A DNA stretch of 64,000 nt from Nakamurella sp. PAMC28650 (GTDB lineage: Bacteria > Actinomycetota > Actinomycetes > Mycobacteriales > Nakamurellaceae), in NCBI RefSeq assembly GCF_014303395.1, contig NZ_CP060298.1:5351001-5415000 (forward strand), in the 5' to 3' direction. The notes beneath the pieces are model-generated. The model was not told the origin of the DNA. It worked only from the letters and a program-made list of their open reading frames with translations, and searched no databases. Made by a program: the position numbers and the translations under genes. This document shows, in pieces, positions 35,782 to 44,341 of the stretch (position 1 is the stretch's first letter; each line of letters begins with the position of its first letter).

Positions 35782-35970
35782 TGCGCCGACGGACGGGGGC
35801 CCATCCGAACCTCTCCAGCCGGTGATCGGATCGGCCCCGCCCACCCCGGTGGGGTACACCGACCGGGCTCTGTCCCGTCAACGCCGGATGATGCTGCGCG
35901 GCTGTCCACGAGCAAGCAGACGATTCCGCATTTCTACCTGCGTGGGGTCGCCCGCGTCGACAAGCTGCTA
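35782..35970 (+). pseudogene. Dihydrolipoamide acyltransferase (E2), upstream fragment
   Basis: Plus-strand remnant of the E2 gene whose 3' part is at 32113-32673. It begins in Pro/Ala linker-like sequence (left edge approximate) and reads YTDRALSRQRRM. After a one-base deletion following 35892 it continues AARLSTSKQTIPHFYLRG and VDKLL, the start of the acyltransferase domain. It ends at CTA 35968-35970, exactly where GH26 minus-strand sequence begins. The frameshift shows decay beyond the inversion itself, unless it is a sequence error. Confidence 0.8.
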
Positions 35971-36417
35971 CTGCAGCGCCGTCGCCCAGGAGTTCAGATG
36001 GGAGTCGAGACGCCCGGCGATGATGTTGCGCAGCGCGTACGGCGACTGGTCGGTGGCGCCCCACTTCCACGGTTCCCAGGTGATGACGACCGACTGGCCC
36101 CGCTTGCTCATCGCATCCAGGCCCGCGATGGGCGCTGCCTGCACGAAATCGCTGTAGTCCAGCACCATCGACGGGCTCTCGCCGACCGTCTTGGCGAGGG
36201 CGTCCAGTTCGGCGGCGCCGCCCAGACCGTTGGGCGTGGTGACGCCGAACCTCAGCCGGGCGGTGCTGATGCGAGCGGGCTGGACCTGTGCGGTCCGGGC
36301 CGAGGTCGTCCTGGCGGCCGGCCCCGGCGTGACAGCGGCCGCGGTGCCGGCGATGGTGGACGTCAAACCGACTGCCAGCGCCAGGATCACGAGGGGCTTG
36401 AGGAGTGAAATGCGCAT
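35971..36417 (-). pseudogene. GH26 glycoside hydrolase, N-terminal fragment
   Basis: N-terminal 149 codons: signal peptide (LLKPLVILALAVGL, cleavage near GTAAA), then GH26-type sequence FGVTTPNGLGG, VLDYSDFVQAAPIAG and VVITWEPWKWGA. It stops at TAG (35968-35970), supplied by the inversion junction. The missing catalytic half is on the plus strand at 32677-33237. Both active-site glutamates are in that other half, so this fragment alone cannot be active. Confidence 0.88.
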
Positions 36418-36844
36418 GGTTCAAGTATCGCCGAACTGGGCAGATCGCCCAGAGTTAACATTTGGGCCTCTAATGTTGCTCTCCGTCAACAGCGAGCAAT
36501 GAGAGGCGGCGCGTGCCTCGTCCGGGCGACCGTCATGCCCGCACCGTTACTTTCCGGCATGTCGCGGACCGCACGCGCACGGTCGGCGAGAGGTCTCGAG
36601 GCGACCCTGTGCCCGCGGGCGCCGGCCTGATGGACGTGCCGAACTCCGCCGCCGTCGCCCTCCCGCGTCCGGATACGGCAGAATCGTCACCGGATGGGAC
36701 AGAGCGGTGCGCATCCGATCCACCACAGCCACGACAGCGACGACGGCAATGACAGCCACGAGCGGTGCGTTGCACCACCGGCCCGGGCCTGCACCACCCG
36801 CGGCACACACCGCATGTTCGACACGACAAGAGCAGGAGTCCTGT
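36418..36844. other. Intergenic region between divergent GH26 fragment and GT2 gene
   Basis: A stretch of 427 bases that must hold the promoter of the glycosyltransferase gene. AGGAG at about 36835 is its ribosome site. No further gene or strong repeat was recognised. Confidence 0.5.
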
Positions 36845-38005
36845 ATGAGTGCCGCTCATTCCGAACCCACCCCGCCGATGAACGGTTCCGTCGTCTCCAA
36901 CGGAGGCCCGGAGCACCGGCCGTCCACCCCGGCGTCGACGGAGACGTCTCCGCGCCGGCCGGCTCCGGGCGTCCGGCTCGTCGTGCAGGTGCCGTGTCTG
37001 AACGAAGAGGAAACCATCGGCCTCGTCCTGTCGAGCATCCCCCGGCAGATCGATGGCGTGGCCGAGATCCTGGTGCTGATCATCGACGACGGCTCCACCG
37101 ATCGGACCGTGGAGGTGGCCAAGTCACACGGGGTGACCCACTTCGTCCGTCACGCGCGCAACCGCGGTCTCGGCCGGTCGTTCCACGACGGTGTCCAGCG
37201 TGCGCTGGAGCTGGGTGCCGACATCGTGGTCAACACCGACGGCGACAACCAGTACCCGCAGGAACGCATCGGCGATCTCGTCCAGCCCATCCTGCGCGGT
37301 GAGGCAGAGATCGTCATCGCCGACCGTCAGGTGCATCTCGTCGAACATTTCTCCCGGACGAAGAAGGCCCTGCAGAAGTTCGGCAGCGGTGTGGTCAACC
37401 GGGCCGCCGGCACGAAGCTCCCCGATGCGGCCAGCGGGTTCCGGGCCTACTCGCGGGACAGCCTGATGTTGCTCAACACGATCACCCGCTTCTCCTACTG
37501 CATGGAGACCATCATCCAGGCGGGCAACAAGAAGCTCAAGATCGTCAGCATCCCGATCGTCACCAACCCGAAGACCCGGGAGTCACGACTGTTCGGATCG
37601 ATGCGCGAGCACATGATGAAGTCGGCCGGCGCGATCATCCGTTCCTACATCATGTACAAGCCGTATGCGATCTTCTCGTTCTTCGCCGCGATCTTCGGCC
37701 TGGTCGGGGCGTTCTTCTTCGCGCGCTACGGCATCCTGCTCCTGGCCGGCGACCGTGGCGGGCACCTGCAGTCGATCCTGGTCGGTGCCGTCTCGCTGAT
37801 CGTGGCCTTCCTGTCGGTGATCATCGGCATCACCGCCGACCTCATCCGCACGAACCGCATGTTGATCGAGGACACCCTCGAACACACGAAGAAGATGCGC
37901 TTCGGCCGGATCAACGAGTACGTCCCCCTGGACGAGTCCTACGGCGTCGGCCTGGACGGCGGCGCGGTCCCCCTGGTCACCCAACGCGCGCGCGCCCCAC
38001 GTTGA
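36845..38005 (+). CDS. Family 2 glycosyltransferase, dolichol-phosphate mannosyltransferase-like
   Basis: Protein of 386 residues, ATG 36845 with AGGAG 8 bases upstream. The GT-A domain starts near residue 40 (VVQVPCLNEEETIGLVL) and contains IIDDGSTDRTVEVA and the nucleotide/metal motif VNTDGDNQYP. Two C-terminal membrane helices follow (near residues 275-300 and 310-335). This layout is that of polyprenyl-phosphate sugar transferases acting at the inner membrane face in cell-wall or glycoprotein synthesis. Confidence 0.88.
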   Translation: MSAAHSEPTPPMNGSVVSNGGPEHRPSTPASTETSPRRPAPGVRLVVQVPCLNEEETIGLVLSSIPRQIDGVAEILVLIIDDGSTDRTVEVAKSHGVTHFVRHARNRGLGRSFHDGVQRALELGADIVVNTDGDNQYPQERIGDLVQPILRGEAEIVIADRQVHLVEHFSRTKKALQKFGSGVVNRAAGTKLPDAASGFRAYSRDSLMLLNTITRFSYCMETIIQAGNKKLKIVSIPIVTNPKTRESRLFGSMREHMMKSAGAIIRSYIMYKPYAIFSFFAAIFGLVGAFFFARYGILLLAGDRGGHLQSILVGAVSLIVAFLSVIIGITADLIRTNRMLIEDTLEHTKKMRFGRINEYVPLDESYGVGLDGGAVPLVTQRARAPR

Positions 38006-38314
38006 TTGCCGCAGTACGGCGGACGATCATCGCCCGGGTCACCCCCGGCCGGCCCGTGTGACGGGACCGCTCCCTCTGCACGGCAAGTCCCACCCCTGCG
38101 CGACCCGCCTGCGGGCCCGAGGCCACCTTTCGCACACGGAAGGGGAAGGGAGGTCACCCGAAAGGATGGAGTTGGTCCGATTGCGCGAGCGAACCGTTCG
38201 AATTGATCACAGCCCGCTATCGTGATGGCACCTGCAGCCTGATCCGACGGTGCAGTACTGGTCCAGCGCGATAGGTGCGCGACGAGTTCGATCGGCCACG
38301 GGGCGGGGGTAGCA
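38006..38314. other. Intergenic region upstream of the secreted propeller protein
   Basis: This 309-base gap has no recognised gene. It ends with a G-rich segment just before the GTG start at 38315 and probably holds the promoter of that gene. Confidence 0.45.
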
Positions 38315-41116
38315 GTGCATCGGTCCTACCGCTCCGCGTCCCGGCGCCTGGTTGCCACGCTGAGCGCCGTCGCCCTGACGGCCACCGCCCTTGCTTCCTC
38401 TTTGGGCACTGCACCAACGGCGGGGGCTGCAGCCACCACCACTTCGGTGGCCCGGACCGCTGCCACGGTGACGGCCGGCCCGGCCGCCGTCAGCCAGGCG
38501 TCGCCCACCACCGTGTCGGCGGACGCGCTGCCGACGGTGCAGATCAACGGTGTCGTCTGGACCCAGGCCATCTCGGGGAACACCGTCTACGCCGGTGGCG
38601 AGTTCAGTGCGGCCCGCCCGGCCGGCGCGGCCCCGGGCACCGCCCAGACCCGCCGGGACAACCTGCTGTCCTACAATCTGACCACCGGGGTCCTGCTGAC
38701 CAACTTCGCGCCCGTTCTCAACGGTCGGGTGCTGGCCGTGGCGGTCACCCCGGACGGCAGCACGCTGGTAGTCGCCGGTACGTTCACCAGAGCCAACAGC
38801 ACTCCGCGCGCGCACCTGGCGGCGTTCAGCACCGCGAACGGCAAGCTCATCAGCACCTTCGCGCCCACCTTCGACGGTGACGTCCGGGCGCTGGCCGTCA
38901 CCAACACGACGGTGTACGTGGGCGGAAGCTTCCATCGGGTCAGCGGCGTGGCCCGCTCCGCCCTGGCCGCCGTCAGCCTGTCGAAGGGCGCCCTGACCGG
39001 GTGGCAGCCGACCGCCGACGCCGGCGTCCGTGCACTGGTCCTCACGCCTGACCGTTCGATGGTCATCGCGGGGGGTTCGTTCACGATCGCCAACGGCAGA
39101 CCTGCCTACGGTCTCGCCGCCTTCGGTGCGTTCGACGGCAGAACCCGCCCCTGGGCGGCCGGGTCACAGGTCCGCGACGCCGGACCCAATGCGGCGATCA
39201 CGAGCCTGACCACGGACGGGAAGGCCGTCTACGGAACGGGATACGTCTACTCCCCGTCCGGTGCAGGCAACCTGGAGGGCACCTTCTCGGCGAGCCCGGA
39301 CTCCGGCGTCCTGAACTGGGTCGAAGACTGTCACGGAGACACCTACGGCGCCTACTCCGACGGCTCCACCGTCTACACGGTGAGCCACGCCCACTACTGC
39401 ACTCCCGTCGGAGGGTTTCCCCAACCACCGGTCGGATCCGCGAACATGCGGCACGCGTTGGCCTTCACGGCGGCCGCAGCCGGAACCATGGGACACGACG
39501 AGTACGCCGGTCCCAAGTATCACGACTGGTTCGGGACCAGGAGTCCGGCGCTGGTCAACTGGTTCCCCGCGCTGGCGCAGGGCACCTACACGGGCGTGGG
39601 ACAGGCCGCATGGTCGGTCACCGGCAACGGCAGGTACGTGGTCATGGGTGGCGAGTTCCCGTCGGTGAACGGTGTCGGGCAGCAGGGGCTGGTCCGATTC
39701 GCGGCCAAGAGCACGACGTCCCGCCAGGGACCCACCTACGCCGGTGCCGCGCTCGCACCGCGACTGCTGTCGGTGCGTGCCGGAACGGTGCGGGTCGCCT
39801 TCCAGGCCGACTCGGACCCGGACGACACCCGCCTGACCTACCGGGTGATCCGGGACGGCGACACCGCCCACCCGATCTTCGCCCAGACGCTGACATCGAC
39901 GTTCTGGAACCGGCCGACCGTTGTGCTCCCCGAGGAGAAACTCGTCCCCGGATCCGTGCACGACTACCAGGTCCTGGCGAACGATCCGTCGGGCAACCTG
40001 GCCGTCGGCTCGATCGTGGCGGTGCAGGTGGCGGCCGTCGACGCGCCCAGCCCCTACGCCGCGACGGTGCTCGCCGACGGCGCCTCGAACTTCTGGCGGC
40101 TCGGCAGCAACCGCGTGAAGGACTACGCCGGATTCAGCGACCTGGCCATCACCAGCAGCAGCACCGTCGCGGCGGTGGCCGGTCCGTTGGCCGCAGACAG
40201 CACCGCGGCCACCACCTTCGATGGCAGCAGCTCGTTGGCCACCACCAGGACCCAGCTCACCAGCCCGACCACCTTCACCGCCGAAGCCTGGTTCTCCACG
40301 ACCTCGACCGTCGGCGGGAAGATCATCGGATTCAGTGACTCGACCAGCGGCACCAGCACCCGCTACGACCGCCACCTCTTCCTGAACCCCAACGGCATGC
40401 TGTCGTTCGGCGTGGCCAGGAACAACGGCCGCGACCAGATCAACACCGTCCGCAGCTACAACGACGGCCAGTGGCACCAGGTCGTCGGCACCCTGTCACC
40501 CTCCGGAATGGCCCTGTACGTCGACGGCACCTGGATCGCCAGCATCCACGGCACCGCGCCGGTCAATCCCTACTCCGGTTTCTGGCAGGTCGGCGGCGAT
40601 CGCAGCTGGATCGCGAGCCTGCACCTGCAGGCCGCCATCGGCGATGTCGCGATCTACCCGACCGCGCTCACCGGCGTGCAGGTCGCCAGCCACTTCATCG
40701 CAGCGAGAGCGGTGAACCAGCCTCCGTCGTCCTCGTTCGGCGCGCAGGTCACCGGATCGGACGCCAATTTCGACGCGTCGGCATCGAGCGACCCGAACGG
40801 CGCCATCTCCTCCTACGCCTGGAACTTCGGGGACGGCTCGGCGCCGGCCACCACGGTGACCACAACGCACACCTACGCCAGTGCCGGGACCTACCGGGTG
40901 ACGCTGAAGGTGACCGACAACCAGGGCGCGACAACGTCTTCGACACAGATCCTGGAGGTCAGCGCTCCGGTCACCACGACGCCGCCGCCCACTGCACCCG
41001 CCAGCACGACCGATACCACCAGCACGACCTGTACCGCCAGCACGACCGACACCACCGGCACCGGCGCTGTCACCACCACCGACCCGACCACCAGCCTGCC
41101 GCCGCCCGGACCGTAG
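38315..41116 (+). CDS. Large secreted beta-propeller / LamG / PKD protein
   Basis: Exported protein of 933 residues, GTG 38315. After a signal peptide (ending near TAGAA) residues 70-460 contain repeated blade-like units such as NTVYAGGEFSAA, TLVVAGTFTRAN, TVYVGGSFHRVSG and MVIAGGSFTIANG. Residues 480-570 look like a fibronectin/Ig spacer. Residues 580-780 form a concanavalin-like LamG domain (FTAEAWFSTTSTVGGKIIGF, WHQVVGTLSP). A PKD domain follows (NFDASASSDPNG, YAWNFGDGSAP). The tail is Thr/Pro-rich and has no sorting signal. It is probably a cell-surface or matrix protein with sugar-binding capacity. Confidence 0.82.
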   Translation: MHRSYRSASRRLVATLSAVALTATALASSLGTAPTAGAAATTTSVARTAATVTAGPAAVSQASPTTVSADALPTVQINGVVWTQAISGNTVYAGGEFSAARPAGAAPGTAQTRRDNLLSYNLTTGVLLTNFAPVLNGRVLAVAVTPDGSTLVVAGTFTRANSTPRAHLAAFSTANGKLISTFAPTFDGDVRALAVTNTTVYVGGSFHRVSGVARSALAAVSLSKGALTGWQPTADAGVRALVLTPDRSMVIAGGSFTIANGRPAYGLAAFGAFDGRTRPWAAGSQVRDAGPNAAITSLTTDGKAVYGTGYVYSPSGAGNLEGTFSASPDSGVLNWVEDCHGDTYGAYSDGSTVYTVSHAHYCTPVGGFPQPPVGSANMRHALAFTAAAAGTMGHDEYAGPKYHDWFGTRSPALVNWFPALAQGTYTGVGQAAWSVTGNGRYVVMGGEFPSVNGVGQQGLVRFAAKSTTSRQGPTYAGAALAPRLLSVRAGTVRVAFQADSDPDDTRLTYRVIRDGDTAHPIFAQTLTSTFWNRPTVVLPEEKLVPGSVHDYQVLANDPSGNLAVGSIVAVQVAAVDAPSPYAATVLADGASNFWRLGSNRVKDYAGFSDLAITSSSTVAAVAGPLAADSTAATTFDGSSSLATTRTQLTSPTTFTAEAWFSTTSTVGGKIIGFSDSTSGTSTRYDRHLFLNPNGMLSFGVARNNGRDQINTVRSYNDGQWHQVVGTLSPSGMALYVDGTWIASIHGTAPVNPYSGFWQVGGDRSWIASLHLQAAIGDVAIYPTALTGVQVASHFIAARAVNQPPSSSFGAQVTGSDANFDASASSDPNGAISSYAWNFGDGSAPATTVTTTHTYASAGTYRVTLKVTDNQGATTSSTQILEVSAPVTTTPPPTAPASTTDTTSTTCTASTTDTTGTGAVTTTDPTTSLPPPGP

Positions 41117-41177
41117 TCCGGTGGACGTGCCCGTCGCCGGAAGGGCGACCCCGGCGCCAGCGGGATACGGTCGCGGG

Positions 41178-41609
41178 ATGCCGAGCGACTTCGCCCTGAA
41201 GATGATGAACCTGGTGCACCGGACGGGGATCCGGCTCAGCTTCGGCCGGATCGGCTGGCGCGTGAGGCAGATGCCGGTCGTCGAACTGACCACCGTCGGC
41301 CGGCGGACCGGGCTCCCCCGCACCGTGCTGCTGACCTCACCACTGCAACTCGGCGCCACCTATCTCGTGGTGGCCTCCCGTGGCGGCGACGACGAACCAC
41401 CGTCATGGCTCGGCAACCTGCGGGCTCACCCGAAGGTCTCCGTGTCGGTCGGGGGCGCCCCGAAGGAGGCGATGACCGCCCGGGTGGCCACCCCGCAGGA
41501 GCGGGCGGACTTCTGGCCCCGGATCGTCGCTGCACAACCGTTCTACGGGGACTACCAGAAGAGCACGACCAGGCAGATCGCGCTGGTGCTCCTGGAGCCG
41601 GACGCCTGA
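41178..41609 (+). CDS. Deazaflavin (F420)-dependent nitroreductase-family protein
   Basis: Protein of 143 residues of the DUF385/Ddn family, start ATG 41178. VELTTVGRRTGLPRTVLL and WLGNLRAHPKVSV are the family signatures around the F420-binding split beta-barrel. Such proteins are typical of F420-using actinobacteria and reduce diverse quinones or nitro compounds. It converges with a small gene 25 bases downstream. Confidence 0.87.
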   Translation: MPSDFALKMMNLVHRTGIRLSFGRIGWRVRQMPVVELTTVGRRTGLPRTVLLTSPLQLGATYLVVASRGGDDEPPSWLGNLRAHPKVSVSVGGAPKEAMTARVATPQERADFWPRIVAAQPFYGDYQKSTTRQIALVLLEPDA

Positions 41610-41634
41610 ACGAACGGTCGGACGGATCTTCTGC

Positions 41635-41829
41635 TCAGACAGATCCGCTGCTCTGGCGGATGCGGCGCCACCGGTGCAGGCGGCCGGTGCAACGCGCCCG
41701 GAGACCACCCAGCCGAAACGGGTCGGGGAGCTGCGGGATAGGCCTCTGAGCTGCCAGAACAGCATCCGCGACCGCACGGCGGCGGTCGAATTCGGCCAGG
41801 CGGGCGTCCAATTCTTCGCGCGTCGTCAT
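41635..41829 (-). CDS. Small hypothetical protein
   Basis: Sixty-four residues from ATG 41829. The N-terminal half is a likely charged helix (TTREELDARLAEFDRRRAV), and the C-terminus is rich in Arg (RCTGRLHRWRRIRQ). No family is recognised. Confidence 0.5.
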   Translation of the reverse strand: MTTREELDARLAEFDRRRAVADAVLAAQRPIPQLPDPFRLGGLRARCTGRLHRWRRIRQSSGSV

Positions 41830-42119
41830 CTGGTTCTCTCTTCGTTCGTGCCGGGTCCGGGCGGGCCATCTGGTCGTGAGACGAACGGAGGCGATCCACG
41901 TCACGCCGAATCGACATCTTTTTCCGTCAGGGCCGGGAACGACCGCACCGCGTCCCGGCCGCCGGATGTTTCCCGGCGGCCGGGCGTGGGTATCCATTCC
42001 TTGCAGCGAACCACCGAGGTCTGCAGTGACGGCGATCCGCCGACGACATACGGGTGGATCAATCGCCGCCCATCGTGCCTCCCACGCTGGTCAAGTCCCA
42101 CGCGGGTGGAGGACTCATC

Positions 42120-42965
42120 ATGCTCGGATCGAGTGCGCTGTCGGGTTGGCGCGATCCACTGCGCCGCCCGGTGGAGAGCATCGGTCTGGTCGTCGTCATT
42201 CCGGTGCGCAACGAGGAGTTGCGACTCCGCCGATGTCTGGCCGCCCTCGACCGGGCACGCCGTCGTGTCCGTTCCCTCCCCGGTGCCGCCGGTCCCGTCC
42301 GCGTGGTGCTCGTGCTGGATCGATGCACCGACCGTTCGGCCGAGATCGCCACGACCCGGGACTGGGTCGAGGTCGTGGTCACCGACCACGGGAGGGTCGG
42401 GGCCGCCCGCGCCGCCGGCGTCTCCTACGCCCTGGCCACCTCGGAGCACTCCGTGCCGAGCACCTGGATCGCCTGCACCGACGGGGATTCGGCCGTCCCG
42501 GCGGACTGGCTCCAGACCCATCGCAGCCATGCCGCGTCGGGTGCCGATCTCCTGCTGGGGACCGTCCGCCCAGATCCTCGCGAACTCGCCCCTTCGGCTC
42601 TGCGGCTCTGGAACGCGCAGCACTCGCTGGTCGACGGGCACCGCCATGTGTTCGGCGCGAACCTGGGGATCAATGCCGAGATGTATCTGCGGACAGGTGG
42701 TTTCGCGGACGTGAAAGCTCACGAGGACCACCGGCTCGCCCAGGCGGTCCGGCAACTGCACGGCCGGGTCGTCAGCATCTCCTCGTCCCCCGTCCTGACC
42801 AGCGGTCGGTTGCTGGGTCGCACCGGGGCCGGGTTCGCGGAGTACCTGGGGGCCATGGGCGGCCCGGTCCGGTCGGTCGGCGCGGACGGCCTGGCCGATC
42901 CGGTACCGGTTCAGCCGAGAAGGCCCGCGGCCCCGGCAACCGAGATGGCCGGCGGGCGCACGTAG
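42120..42965 (+). CDS. Family 2 glycosyltransferase
   Basis: Protein of 281 residues; ATG 42120 is chosen because GGAGG lies 7 bases upstream. VVVIPVRNEELRLRRCLAAL is the nucleotide-sugar loop, and IACTDGDSAVPADWL contains the metal motif. AHEDHRLAQAVRQL supplies the later conserved ED motif. No membrane helix is seen. The 3' end overlaps the convergent PIG-L/methyltransferase gene by 55 bases. With that gene and the ACAD-like gene it forms an uncharacterised cluster. Confidence 0.86.
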   Translation: MLGSSALSGWRDPLRRPVESIGLVVVIPVRNEELRLRRCLAALDRARRRVRSLPGAAGPVRVVLVLDRCTDRSAEIATTRDWVEVVVTDHGRVGAARAAGVSYALATSEHSVPSTWIACTDGDSAVPADWLQTHRSHAASGADLLLGTVRPDPRELAPSALRLWNAQHSLVDGHRHVFGANLGINAEMYLRTGGFADVKAHEDHRLAQAVRQLHGRVVSISSSPVLTSGRLLGRTGAGFAEYLGAMGGPVRSVGADGLADPVPVQPRRPAAPATEMAGGRT

Positions 42966-44341
42966 ACCTCCAGCAGGAAGTCCGCCTCCCGATGTTCGGC
43001 CAGCACCACCAGTCCCGAATGGGACCGGAGCGCCTCGTGCACGTCGTCGCCGCGCAGGGGATATTCCTGCACCGGATGACGCCAGTGGCAGGCCAGCAGC
43101 ACCCCGTCGCGGGTGAGCGAGGCCGAGGCCTTCTGCACCAGCGTCCGGAGATCCTCTGCGTCGCAGTAGTAACCGATCTCGGACAGGACGATCAGGTCGA
43201 ACTGCTCGTCCGGCCACTCCTGCGGCACCCGGCGTTGTTCGAAGCGGGCGCCGGGGGCGCCGGCCAGTCGCCTACGCGCGATCCGCAGCGGGGTGTCCGA
43301 GATGTCGGTGGCCAGCAGTCGACCGCACCGCGGCGCCAGGGCGGCGGTGAGCACACCGATCGAGCAACCCGGTTCGTAGGCGCTGGGAAACCTCTCCGCG
43401 GGTAGGCAGGCCAGTGTGAGTGCACGCTTTCGTTTTTCGTACCAACGTGTTTCGAAGCCCCAGGGGTCCGTTTCCGCACCGTAGAAGTCGTCGAAGAACT
43501 CCATGGTCAGACTGCGGCCACCGTCGCCAGGCTCGGGCGCATCGCTCCGACGCACGGTCGTCGTCACCGCATCGTCGTCCGGAGGTGTTGCGGTGACGAA
43601 GATCTCGTAATCACGTTCGAAGTGGGCCGCGAACGCGGGCGGAACGATCGCCTCGTCTCCGGGCAGATCCGACAGCGGGTGCGTCTGGCTTCGATGACAA
43701 TCGAGCGCTGCTCTCTTGACCCGGACGTCCTGCGGGCCGAGGTCCAGGCGGACCAGGCCTGCCGGCAGCGCCTCGGGCGAGCCCCAGTGCCACATCCAGA
43801 TCGGGTACTCGAGTGATGTCGCGCCGGCGGCACCCGCCACGTGGGCACTCACCGCGCCGATCGAGTCGTGGTCCGGGTGTCCGTCAGCGACGAACGGAGA
43901 CACCAGCAGGGTCGAGGGTCCGTCGACGCAGTCGCCGATGGCGGCGAGCAGTTCCTCGCGGTGTCCTGCCAGCTCGCCGTCCGGCAGTCCCAGGATCCGG
44001 ACCTGCGCGGCCGGGGCCAGCACACCGACGGCCGCAAGGACCTCGGCTCTGCGCAGCAGGGCCAGCTCGGACGGGGTGTGGGTGCTCGACGCCGGGTGCG
44101 ATTTCTCGCCCAGGGTGGCGATCAGCACCGTCACCGACAGTCCGGAATAGGCGGCGATGGCGAGAAGGCCACCAGCGCCGAGGGTCTCGTCGTCCGGGTG
44201 TGCGGCGACGACCACCAGTTGCCGGTACCGGGAGAGCTCGAGGCTCTGCGACTCGGCGGCGGCCAACGCCGGGGACCACTGGTCCTCGGTGGTACCGGAA
44301 TCACGATGGTCGAACTCCGGAGCCCCGTCGCGCAGGTTCAC
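42911..44341 (-). CDS. Fused PIG-L deacetylase and SAM-dependent methyltransferase
   Basis: Bifunctional protein of 476 residues. Residues 40-230 are a PIG-L (LmbE-like) zinc deacetylase with AAHPDDETLGAGG and DGHPDHDSIGA. Residues 280-460 are a class I methyltransferase of the NodS type: WGFETRWYEKRKRALTLACL, then the SAM loop YEPGCSIGVLTAAL and LIVLSEIGYY. I take GTG 44341, which overlaps the ACAD stop as GTGA; GTG 44344 is equivalent. The pairing of N-deacetylation and methylation with a GT2 suggests modification of an amino-sugar-containing product. Confidence 0.9.
   Translation of the reverse strand: MNLRDGAPEFDHRDSGTTEDQWSPALAAAESQSLELSRYRQLVVVAAHPDDETLGAGGLLAIAAYSGLSVTVLIATLGEKSHPASSTHTPSELALLRRAEVLAAVGVLAPAAQVRILGLPDGELAGHREELLAAIGDCVDGPSTLLVSPFVADGHPDHDSIGAVSAHVAGAAGATSLEYPIWMWHWGSPEALPAGLVRLDLGPQDVRVKRAALDCHRSQTHPLSDLPGDEAIVPPAFAAHFERDYEIFVTATPPDDDAVTTTVRRSDAPEPGDGGRSLTMEFFDDFYGAETDPWGFETRWYEKRKRALTLACLPAERFPSAYEPGCSIGVLTAALAPRCGRLLATDISDTPLRIARRRLAGAPGARFEQRRVPQEWPDEQFDLIVLSEIGYYCDAEDLRTLVQKASASLTRDGVLLACHWRHPVQEYPLRGDDVHEALRSHSGLVVLAEHREADFLLEVYVRPPAISVAGAAGLLG

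Noticed and set aside
34598-36424. 608-codon minus-strand frame across the rearranged region
   Set aside because: It crosses LacI, E2 and GH26 remnants in the wrong frame and has shadow-frame composition; not a fused gene.
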